Assembly (NCBI GenBank): GCA_002391675.1
Contig: DGFM01000007.1
Location: 7,126 to 25,844, forward strand
Length of the DNA stretch: 18,719 bases
Direction of reading: 5' to 3'
Source of the DNA: Cloacimonetes bacterium UBA3900
GTDB taxonomy: Bacteria; Cloacimonadota; Cloacimonadia; Cloacimonadales; Cloacimonadaceae
Shown here: one piece after another, positions 12,154-18,694 of the stretch
Layout: each line of letters begins with the position of its first letter
Position numbering within the stretch: position 1 is the first letter of the stretch
The notes under the pieces: model-generated
Seen by the model: the letters and a program-made list of their open reading frames with translations, nothing else
Databases searched by the model: none
Told to the model about the DNA's origin: nothing
Made by a program: the position numbers and the translations under genes

Positions 12154-14913
12154 ATGAAGAAGCTAAGTTTAATTATTTTGCTGGTCTTTGCAGTCGCGGC
12201 CGGCTTTGCACAAGGTACGGATTTAACCGCCACGTACACTTTTAGTGATGTAACCAATTATCATACAGACACATCACCCTGTGATAATACTATCACCGGG
12301 TTAACTATGGGCCCTATGAAGAAAGTTGGAATTATTTCGACATCAAGTAAGTCTAACTTCAGAGGAAGAGATTGGCCTACAGGTACAGTGGTTGATACGC
12401 TCAAGTACATAGGCTTTAAAATTACTGCCAATTCCGGATATCAATTCACCGTTAAAAAAATCCAATTTGGGCTTGGTAAAAGTAATACTGGTCCGGTCAC
12501 TGCTGAATGGAGAGGTAGTGCTGATGGTTATGCAACTCCCTTTGCTTCTGATGACTATACTTTAGGCAATAATATAACCGTAAATAATGGTGTGTTAACC
12601 ATTTCTGCCAATTCATCGACCGGCAATACTCTGACTCTCTCTGGTTACAGTAATATTACAAGCTGTGATTTCAGGTTGTGTTTCTGTAATGGTCCTACAA
12701 ATGGTACTGCGGGACTGCAAGGTCCCTTAACTGTCACTCTTGATGTCCAATCTACCGGTGGCGGCACTGACCCCACAATTACTGTCACTGGTACCCCTCT
12801 GAATGATTTTACCTACATAGTGGGCAATGGGCCCTCCGCAGCTCAGAGCTTTAGCGTGGGTGGCTCCAACCTGACTGGAGATATTTCAATTAGCGCACCT
12901 ACTAACTATGAAGTGTCCACCGATACCAATCCGTATTCCAACACTTTAACTCTCACACAAGCAGGTGGTACTGTGACAGCTACAACCATTAACGTCCGTT
13001 TAGTGGCTGGCTTGGCTGAGGGTAGCTACTCCGGTAACGTACAATGCACCTCACCCGGAGCCACAGCTCAAAATGTGAGCCTGAGCGGCTCGGTAGATCC
13101 TGTCCCCAGCCCCACAATTACTATCACTGGCACTCCTCTGAATGATTTTACCTACGTAGTGGGTAATGGCCCCTCCACAGCTCAGACCTTTAGCGTGAGT
13201 GGAGCCAACCTGGATCAGAATAATAACATCACAATTACCACAACCGATGAATACGAAGTATCCCTGGATAACACAACTTATCCCGCAAATGGTGTAACTA
13301 TCACTCCGGATGCAAATGGCACTGTAGCAGCAACAGATATTTATGTCCGCCTCAGGGCAGGGTTGCTTGTGGCTACTTACCCCAATGGTTACGCAACGGT
13401 AGCATACACAGGATTAGCATCTCAAAATGTTCATTTTAATGGCTCAGTCACCGCACCTCCACCACCTGGATACTTTGTAGATTTTGATTTAGACGGTGAG
13501 TCAACAGATAGTAATTACAACTCCAAAGAAATAGAGTTGAGGGGAATTAATTGGAATTTGACAGGATCATTGATCCCTAAAACTCCTGCTGGTAATGACT
13601 GGTATGAAGGAGTCAGAAGTGTCCGTTTTGACGGCAAAGCAAATTCAAGTATGACCATGTTGACATTTAAACCTAATGGTGCTGGCACCATTTCTTTTAA
13701 TTATCATCGTTTTAAAAACACCAGTGATGGAATAACCTCCTGGTTAGTGCAATACACAACCGATGCACACAATCCGGCTGATCCCAGTGCTGTAACTTGG
13801 AATACAATTGGTACCATCACACCCGACTCAGATATTAATGCAGAGGCTCAGACATTTACCCATCAGCTCAATACAGAAAATGATATCCGCTTGCGCATTA
13901 TAGAATCGACAGGTATCGGTACCTCAAACAGACGCATGAACATCGACAACATTAGCATCACACACTACCCGGAATACGACTTCTATAATGGCGTGCCCAA
14001 GCAGGTAGCAAACGACAATATCACCATCACGGGTGGAGATGCCAACTATAACACCGCAGCCACACTTGGTCCTCTCCCCGATCCCAATTTTCAGGCCAGT
14101 TTCCATCGCTGTCTCACCCTGATTGGAACCGGCCCCTGGACTATTAATATCCAGAACCAAACTGCACAGTGGGCAGCCTACAAGCAGGGCGGCACTTGGC
14201 ACAGTACTGCTTTCGCCAACAGCTCAGCCACTTTAACCGTCCCGGCAGCCAAAGCTGCAGACATCGAGCTGCTCACCGGTATCGGCAACAACCCCACCGT
14301 TCCCGTGACGCTCTCTCACTTCTCGGCGACGATGACCGCAGAAAACTATGTGCAGCTCACCTGGATCTCTCAGACGGAGACCAACCTCATGGGCTACAAC
14401 GTTTATCGCAACAGCAGCGACGACCTGGGCTCAGCCAGGCAGATCTGCCCCATGATTGCCGGTACCAACACCTCACAGGCGCAGACCTATGTCTACGAGG
14501 ACAGGGATTTGGTAGAAGACGGCACCTACTACTACTGGCTGCAAAACGTGGATCTGGACGGCAGCAACGCCTTCCACGGCCCCGTGAGCGTAGTCTTCAG
14601 CATCACAGGCGATGGCGGCAGTCCTGCTGTTCCCACTGTCACGCAGCTGGATGATGCCTATCCCAACCCCTTCAACCCCAATACCACCATCCGCTATCAG
14701 CTTGAGGGTGCCGGCAAGGTGAAGATAAATATCTACAACACCCGCGGCCAATTGGTGCGCAGCTTTGAAAGAGGCCACGACGCAGCCGGACACTTCAGCA
14801 TCGTTTGGGATGGACGCGACAGCTCCGGCAGAGAACTGCCCTCGGGCGTGTATCTCTACAATATGAGCAGCGGCAGGTATAGCAGCAGTAAGAAGATGGT
14901 ACTGAAGAAGTAG
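12154..14913 (+). CDS. Large secreted modular protein with C-terminal sorting domain (919 aa)
   Basis: A 919-residue exported protein. Order: signal peptide 1-19 ending FAQ; a beta-sandwich domain 21-200 unique among the three paralogues (YIGFKITANSGYQF, NTGPVTAEWRGSADGYA; four Cys at 43, 171, 176, 178), of a kind common in secreted FCB proteins; two Ig-like modules 206-314 and 319-432, both with TITxTGTPLNDFTY and VGNGPS; a jelly-roll-like domain 440-605; the unassigned module 608-715 (CLTLIGTGPWTI, WAAYK) shared with the 903-aa protein; a fibronectin-III-like module 716-817; and the sorting domain 826-919 (DAYPNPFNPNTTIRYQL). No catalytic motif was seen. AGGAGG stands seven bases before the ATG. 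The first two thirds of the gene are clearly more AT-rich than the last third, suggesting that modules of different origin were joined. Confidence 0.85.
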   Translation: MKKLSLIILLVFAVAAGFAQGTDLTATYTFSDVTNYHTDTSPCDNTITGLTMGPMKKVGIISTSSKSNFRGRDWPTGTVVDTLKYIGFKITANSGYQFTVKKIQFGLGKSNTGPVTAEWRGSADGYATPFASDDYTLGNNITVNNGVLTISANSSTGNTLTLSGYSNITSCDFRLCFCNGPTNGTAGLQGPLTVTLDVQSTGGGTDPTITVTGTPLNDFTYIVGNGPSAAQSFSVGGSNLTGDISISAPTNYEVSTDTNPYSNTLTLTQAGGTVTATTINVRLVAGLAEGSYSGNVQCTSPGATAQNVSLSGSVDPVPSPTITITGTPLNDFTYVVGNGPSTAQTFSVSGANLDQNNNITITTTDEYEVSLDNTTYPANGVTITPDANGTVAATDIYVRLRAGLLVATYPNGYATVAYTGLASQNVHFNGSVTAPPPPGYFVDFDLDGESTDSNYNSKEIELRGINWNLTGSLIPKTPAGNDWYEGVRSVRFDGKANSSMTMLTFKPNGAGTISFNYHRFKNTSDGITSWLVQYTTDAHNPADPSAVTWNTIGTITPDSDINAEAQTFTHQLNTENDIRLRIIESTGIGTSNRRMNIDNISITHYPEYDFYNGVPKQVANDNITITGGDANYNTAATLGPLPDPNFQASFHRCLTLIGTGPWTINIQNQTAQWAAYKQGGTWHSTAFANSSATLTVPAAKAADIELLTGIGNNPTVPVTLSHFSATMTAENYVQLTWISQTETNLMGYNVYRNSSDDLGSARQICPMIAGTNTSQAQTYVYEDRDLVEDGTYYYWLQNVDLDGSNAFHGPVSVVFSITGDGGSPAVPTVTQLDDAYPNPFNPNTTIRYQLEGAGKVKINIYNTRGQLVRSFERGHDAAGHFSIVWDGRDSSGRELPSGVYLYNMSSGRYSSSKKMVLKK

Positions 14914-15033
14914 TTGTTAGTTGTTAGTTGTTAGTTGTTAGCGGCTGCGCAAGTGGCAATGATGCGAATGCTTGTGACGGTGATGCCAACAACTCGATAG
15001 CTCTCGACTTGCACACAATTAAATATGAATTAG
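14914..15033. repeat. Heptamer array plus duplicated 3' region, copy B
   Basis: Four perfect TTGTTAG heptamers (14914-14941) follow the stop codon directly, then CGGCTGCGCAAGTGG and a segment with GATGCCAACAACTCGATAGC. It is nearly identical to copy A (11768-11886), including the AAATATGAATTA stretch before the terminator. This implies the 3' end of a paralogue was duplicated together with its untranslated region. Confidence 0.85.
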
Positions 15034-15057
15034 AGGCCAGCATTTGCTGGCCTTTTT
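15034..15057 (+). terminator. Intrinsic terminator
   Basis: AGGCCAGC (15034-15041) pairs with GCTGGCCT (15046-15053) around ATTT, followed by a T-run to 15057. It ends the transcript of the 919-aa protein. Confidence 0.9.
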
Positions 15058-15075
15058 GCGTATGGCGGGGATGGG

Positions 15076-15090
15076 GCGAGCGCCGCTCGC
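15076..15090. repeat. Triloop hairpin flanking the 212-bp element
   Basis: GCGAGC-GCC-GCTCGC, a 6-bp perfect stem with a 3-nt loop, lying 2 bp outside the left end of the inverted-repeat element. One of the hairpin family described in the findings. Confidence 0.55.
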
Positions 15091-15092
15091 CT

Positions 15093-15304
15093 GGTAGCCG
15101 GAGCTTGCCAAAGCGCCGCATGCAGCTTCGCTGCAGTAAAAAGGAAGCTTCATCCCAGCCTGAATCCAAGCTATAAAACACACGCAGCTACACCAATAGC
15201 GAAGCTGGCTGTGATGCAGGCTGTGCCTGTTGTTTACAAGCGGCTTCGCCGCTTTAAGCATCAAGCTGCGCTTGATTGCGGCGCTTTGGCAAGCTCCGGC
15301 TACC
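15093..15304. mobile_element. 212-bp inverted-repeat element, MITE-like or REP-like
   Basis: The ends 15093-15120 and 15277-15304 are perfect 28-bp inverted repeats (outer end GGTAGCCGGAGC). Inside, the left repeat abuts the hairpin TGCAGC-TTC-GCTGCA (15121-15135), and the right repeat abuts ATCAAGC-TGC-GCTTGAT (15260-15276), which is preceded by AAGCGGC-TTC-GCCGCTT (15238-15254). There is no transposase gene and no obvious target-site duplication at the flanks. The outer 25 nt recur at 18695-18719 and partly at 11931-11947. It lies between two convergent genes. It could be a non-autonomous transposable element, a REP/BIME-type structure, or a bidirectional transcription-end structure. Confidence 0.55.
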
Positions 15305-15331
15305 GGGGTCGCTTTGGCAAGCGCCCGTACA

Positions 15332-15351
15332 GGTCGGTCCAGCGACCGACC
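15332..15351. repeat. 8-bp hairpin abutting the M28 peptidase stop codon
   Basis: GGTCGGTC (15332-15339) pairs perfectly with GACCGACC (15344-15351) around CAGC. It ends one base from the stop codon (15352-15354) of the minus-strand peptidase gene. There is no T-run on the minus strand beyond it, so it is not a classical intrinsic terminator, but it could stop ribosomes or exonucleases at the mRNA 3' end. Confidence 0.55.
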
Positions 15352-18228
15352 CTACTTGATATACACCATCTTCCGGGTGACGGACTGGTCGCCCTGCTTT
15401 GCCTGCAGGAAGTAGATACCGCTGCTCACCCGGTTGCCGTTCTCATCGCGTGCATCCCAGCTGAATTCTTCCACTCCGATGGGTTTATCCTGCATGAGGG
15501 TGCGCACCAATTGTCCTCTTTGGTTGTAGATTTTGAGGCTGGTGTTTTTGGTATAGTCGTTGGCCTTCAGGGTGATGCCCACGCTGCCGGAGAAGGGATT
15601 GGGGCTGGGCAGCGAGAGGCTCAAGCGGGCGGCGGGTGCATTGCTGCCGCTTTCGGCGGGGTAGAGCTCGGCAAAGTCGTGTCTTAAAACGTGTTGCACC
15701 ATATCCTTGGCGCTTGCTGCTTCCATATAGTAGAGCGGGAAGCTGAGGGTGATGGCAGAGCCGAGGCGATAGTCGTTTTTGATGCCCACTGCCTGTCCGT
15801 TGAGGTATCCCTGGGCGCTGTCATCGTCGTATTCACCGGCGTAGGCATAGATGGCGGTGGCCTTATCGGTGGGCGTCATGCCTTCCACTCTGGGGATGTG
15901 ATGATTGAGGGCGGGCAGGCTTTTGAGTGGGTCCACTTGGAGGGCGGGATATTCATTCAGCAGCGGTAGAGCGGTTTTGAAGCGGCTCTGGTTAGTGAAA
16001 TCCACCCCGGCGATACCTAACACGTCGTAGATGAAGTTTCCCGCTTCGAAAGTGGCCGGATAGCCGGCATTCATCTCAAAATCTGAGCTGGGATGGTAGA
16101 CGCTGAAGAGTGCTTTGCCGCCCAACTCCACGTATTGTCGGAGGATATCCGTATAGGCCGCGGCGCCTGAGATGTCAGCCTGATCGTTGCCATGCCAGAG
16201 CAGGCAGGAAAAGACGCCCAGATCGGCCAATTTCAGGTCTTCAAACTCCTCCAGGTCGATGACGCAGGGCTCGTATCCGGCCAACATATCAGCGTAAAAC
16301 TCGTCCACCATTTCATCTGTGGGAGTAAAGACGGTACTGCCGCTGCCGCCGATGGTTTCGTCCACGATGAGCACACCCCGGTTCATGGTCAAGGGTCGTG
16401 AGCGGATGGTATCCGAGGCGGTGCTGAGATTGCCGTCGTGATCAAAGGCGCAAATCCGGTAGTAATAGCTGTGTAAACCGCCGCTGACGTTTGTGTCCTG
16501 ATATGAGGTATCGGGCGCCGCTACGGTGGCTAAAAGGCTGCCAGGATCGTTTGCTGAAGTGCTGCGATAGATATTGTAGCCGGCGAGGTCGTATTCATCA
16601 TTGGGCCGCCAGGTAAATTGCACCGAGCGTCGCTGCGGCGAATCTGTAAATTCAGCGGGTGTGAGCGGCTTCAGCAGGGGTGTGCCCGTGCCCGTGATTC
16701 CAAAGCTTTCGAGGTTTTCTGCATCTACTGAGGCGATAGCGACCACATATTCGAGGCCTTCATCGAGTCCGCTGAGGAGATAGCTGTTGCCGGTGCAGTC
16801 CACGTGGTTGTCAGTCATGTCAACATAGTTGTCACCCCAGTAGATTCTGTAGTTGCCGATGTTTTGATTTTGGGGTTCATCCCAGCTCAGGCGCAGGGAC
16901 TGTCCATCTCCCTGGTCTTGCACCCTGAGGTTTGAGGGCGCATCCGGCATTTTGGCAAAATGAGCAGCCAGGGCGGTGGAAGCTTTGATCACTTCTGCGG
17001 CGTAGGCGGGGTCGATGTTGTCCACGATGTCGTCACTGGAATGGTAGTGGGGCGAAAATTCATCTTCAAAAAAGTAGGCCACGTTGTATCCTGCTTGCCA
17101 AAATGGAGCGCTATCGCTGCTGGTGCTGTTGAGATTGCCCAAATATGGCTGCAGAGTGGTGTAATTGGCGGTGATATTGCAGGCGAAGTAGCTTTGTTCC
17201 AGGCTGCCTTCATAGGGCATGAGGCGCACCAGCCATTCGCCGGGGTCAGCGGAGTTGTTGGCGATCATATCGTGGTTGATCATGAGGCGGATATTGAGGT
17301 TGTTTTCGTCTGCGTAATCTGCGTAAGCTTTGGAGCCCCAGAGGCCGAATTCTTCGGCGGCGAAGGTGATAAAGCGGATGCTGCGTTTGGGCTGAAAGCC
17401 GCCGGCCATCATCACGCGGGCCATCTCCAGACAGGCGGCGGTGCCGCTGGCGTTGTCATCCGCTCCGGGTGCGCCCAGATAGGGGTCGTCGTACATATTG
17501 ATGGAATCATGATGCCCGCCCACGATGATGTATTCATCGGGATAGACGCTGCCGGGGATGGTGGCCACCACGTTGTATTGAGTGGTGTTGCGCCATTCGA
17601 AGCTGTGCAGCTCCACATCCGCGATGCCAAAGCTGAGAAACCGGTCTTTGATCCACTGGCTGATGGCCAGGCGATTATCCGCCAGAGCGTAACGTGTGCC
17701 GAAGTCTTGCAAACTCTGGATATGAGAAAGCACAGAATTCGGCTCCACCAGGTTTACGATGGCTTGAACTTCGCTTACAACAGAGACCTTGCAGCTGCGG
17801 TGGGGCGCGGCTTCGGGCAGCTGCAGGGGCGTAAGCTGCAGCGGCATGAAGGAATAGCTGATCTTTTGCCTGAGCGCTATTTCATCCAGGGAAGTCTGAA
17901 GCAGAATCACATTTCCCAGCTGCAAGACGGGTGTTCCCGCATCAGGCGGAAGCAGCGGCAGGGCGCCATCCGGTGAGCTGACCAAGTAGAGCTTGCCATG
18001 GGTGGAAAGGGTTTGGGAAATGCTTATACCCTTGGCGGAGTGTGAACTCACCAAAAAGCCGGCTTCATTGTAATAATAGATTTCCACGCCTGCGTCTTGC
18101 AGGGCCCGGGCTTGTTGGTAAAGCTTATTTGGAGCTTTTGTCGCTTCGACAAAGGCCAGGTTTGCCGATTGGGCGCAGAGGCAAGTGAGCGTAAAGATGA
18201 GCAAGAGAGAGAGTAGGAGTTTCTTCAT
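15352..18228 (-). CDS. Secreted M28-family zinc metallopeptidase with C-terminal sorting domain
   Basis: A 958-residue exported protein. Signal peptide 1-19 ends CAQ. A linker or propeptide (21-165) precedes an M28 aminopeptidase-like domain (about 166-427) with the expected co-catalytic zinc ligands: GGHHDS (His239), APGADDNASG (Asp257), FAAEEFG (Glu292 catalytic, Glu293 ligand), NHDMI (Asp320) and SPHYHSSDD (His396). Two fibronectin-III-like domains follow (430-515, 522-612), then an alpha/beta region (614-855, GVLIVDETIGG, LLWHGNDQ, YVELGGKALFSV) resembling a glutamine-amidotransferase-like fold without a visible catalytic Cys. Last is a sorting domain (867-958, LPSPNPFSG, IYNQRGQLVRTL, SSGIYFLQAKQG). 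It probably removes N-terminal amino acids from extracellular peptides, which suits an amino-acid-fermenting anaerobe (inference). The ATG at 18228 has AAGGAAA upstream and begins the signal peptide; an upstream ATG at 18264 would bury it. Confidence 0.9.
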   Translation of the reverse strand: MKKLLLSLLLIFTLTCLCAQSANLAFVEATKAPNKLYQQARALQDAGVEIYYYNEAGFLVSSHSAKGISISQTLSTHGKLYLVSSPDGALPLLPPDAGTPVLQLGNVILLQTSLDEIALRQKISYSFMPLQLTPLQLPEAAPHRSCKVSVVSEVQAIVNLVEPNSVLSHIQSLQDFGTRYALADNRLAISQWIKDRFLSFGIADVELHSFEWRNTTQYNVVATIPGSVYPDEYIIVGGHHDSINMYDDPYLGAPGADDNASGTAACLEMARVMMAGGFQPKRSIRFITFAAEEFGLWGSKAYADYADENNLNIRLMINHDMIANNSADPGEWLVRLMPYEGSLEQSYFACNITANYTTLQPYLGNLNSTSSDSAPFWQAGYNVAYFFEDEFSPHYHSSDDIVDNIDPAYAAEVIKASTALAAHFAKMPDAPSNLRVQDQGDGQSLRLSWDEPQNQNIGNYRIYWGDNYVDMTDNHVDCTGNSYLLSGLDEGLEYVVAIASVDAENLESFGITGTGTPLLKPLTPAEFTDSPQRRSVQFTWRPNDEYDLAGYNIYRSTSANDPGSLLATVAAPDTSYQDTNVSGGLHSYYYRICAFDHDGNLSTASDTIRSRPLTMNRGVLIVDETIGGSGSTVFTPTDEMVDEFYADMLAGYEPCVIDLEEFEDLKLADLGVFSCLLWHGNDQADISGAAAYTDILRQYVELGGKALFSVYHPSSDFEMNAGYPATFEAGNFIYDVLGIAGVDFTNQSRFKTALPLLNEYPALQVDPLKSLPALNHHIPRVEGMTPTDKATAIYAYAGEYDDDSAQGYLNGQAVGIKNDYRLGSAITLSFPLYYMEAASAKDMVQHVLRHDFAELYPAESGSNAPAARLSLSLPSPNPFSGSVGITLKANDYTKNTSLKIYNQRGQLVRTLMQDKPIGVEEFSWDARDENGNRVSSGIYFLQAKQGDQSVTRKMVYIK

Positions 18229-18307
18229 CAGGTTTCCTTTTGTGATGGTATTATGCTGTGCCAATTGGTATGCATGATTTGTTCCCTGTTTGAGAGAAAA
18301 GCGGCTG

Positions 18308-18320
18308 GCGACTTCGTCGC
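18308..18320. repeat. Triloop hairpin
   Basis: GCGAC-TTC-GTCGC, a 5-bp stem with a 3-nt loop, 2 bp before a heptamer array. An identical hairpin lies at 18453-18465, also 2 bp before a heptamer array. Confidence 0.6.
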
Positions 18321-18322
18321 AG

Positions 18323-18365
18323 TAGTTAGTTGTTAGTTGTTAGTCGTTAGCCGCTTCGCAAGTGG
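18323..18365 (+). repeat. Heptamer module, copy C
   Basis: Four heptamers (TAGTTAG, TTGTTAG, TTGTTAG, TCGTTAG; 18323-18350), then CCGCTTCGCAAGTGG. Same plan as copies A and B, but here not attached to a coding sequence. Confidence 0.75.
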
Positions 18366-18422
18366 TTGGGAGCGAGACCAGGACTCTGGGCAAGCGAGGA
18401 CACAGATAGAAGGGATTTTATC

Positions 18423-18449
18423 CACGAATTAACACGAATTAACACGAAT
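18423..18449. repeat. 10-bp tandem repeat
   Basis: CACGAATTAA occurs twice in tandem, followed by CACGAAT, giving 2.7 copies with a period of 10. Short repeats of this type occur between genes in many bacterial genomes. Confidence 0.7.
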
Positions 18450-18452
18450 GGG

Positions 18453-18465
18453 GCGACTTCGTCGC
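18453..18465. repeat. Triloop hairpin
   Basis: GCGAC-TTC-GTCGC, identical to the copy at 18308-18320 and again 2 bp before a heptamer array. Confidence 0.6.
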
Positions 18466-18467
18466 AG

Positions 18468-18509
18468 TTGTGAGTAGTGAGTAGTGAGTTGTGAGCGGCT
18501 GCGCAAGTG
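18468..18509 (+). repeat. Heptamer module, copy D
   Basis: Four heptamers (TTGTGAG, TAGTGAG, TAGTGAG, TTGTGAG; 18468-18495), then CGGCTGCGCAAGTG. The heptamers differ from those of the other copies, yet the number four and the tail are kept. Confidence 0.75.
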
Positions 18510-18539
18510 ATTGGGATACGGGCGGTTGTGGCGTGTACG

Positions 18540-18558
18540 GGCGCTCGCCTGAAGCGCC
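18540..18558. repeat. 6-bp hairpin
   Basis: GGCGCT (18540-18545) pairs with AGCGCC (18553-18558) around a 7-nt loop. It is closely related to the hairpin at 18671-18690. Confidence 0.5.
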
Positions 18559-18584
18559 GATCTTGTAACGTCCGTCCGCATCTC

Positions 18585-18612
18585 CATCACTTGCGCCAGC
18601 CGTTCACAACTG
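18585..18612 (-). repeat. Heptamer module, degenerate inverted copy E
   Basis: On the minus strand GTTGTGAACGG leads into CTGGCGCAAGTGATG: a single heptamer-like unit followed by the conserved tail. It abuts the triloop hairpin GCGGC-GTA-GCCGC (18612-18624), keeping the order hairpin, heptamer, tail seen in copies C and D. Confidence 0.55.
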
Positions 18613-18670
18613 CGGCGTAGCCGCCCCGCCGATCTTGTAACAGGAGGTTGCTTTTGTCGACGTATGGTAG

Positions 18671-18690
18671 GGGCGCTCGCTGAAGCGCCC
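18671..18690. repeat. 7-bp hairpin
   Basis: GGGCGCT (18671-18677) pairs with AGCGCCC (18684-18690) around CGCTGA. It lies 4 bp before the 25-nt repeat copy, comparable to the hairpin just outside the 15093 copy. Confidence 0.5.
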
Positions 18691-18694
18691 AAAA

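Noticed and set aside
14928..15264. Several 80-residue open frames in the intergenic stretch after the 919-aa gene
   Set aside because: They run through the heptamers, terminator and inverted repeats, and a similar frame appears in the duplicated region near 11785-11973 only because the DNA is duplicated.
15085..15312. Target-site duplication at the ends of the 212-bp element
   Set aside because: The flanking bases (GCTCGCCT on the left, GGGGTCGC on the right) do not form a direct repeat.
15332..15351. Hairpin after the M28 gene as an intrinsic terminator
   Set aside because: The stem is strong, but no T-run follows on the minus strand, so it is listed only as a hairpin.
16960..17976. 338-codon plus-strand open frame opposite the M28 gene
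   Set aside because: It is an antisense shadow of the peptidase domain, whose zinc ligands are intact; its His/Gly/Val-rich composition is typical of antisense translation.
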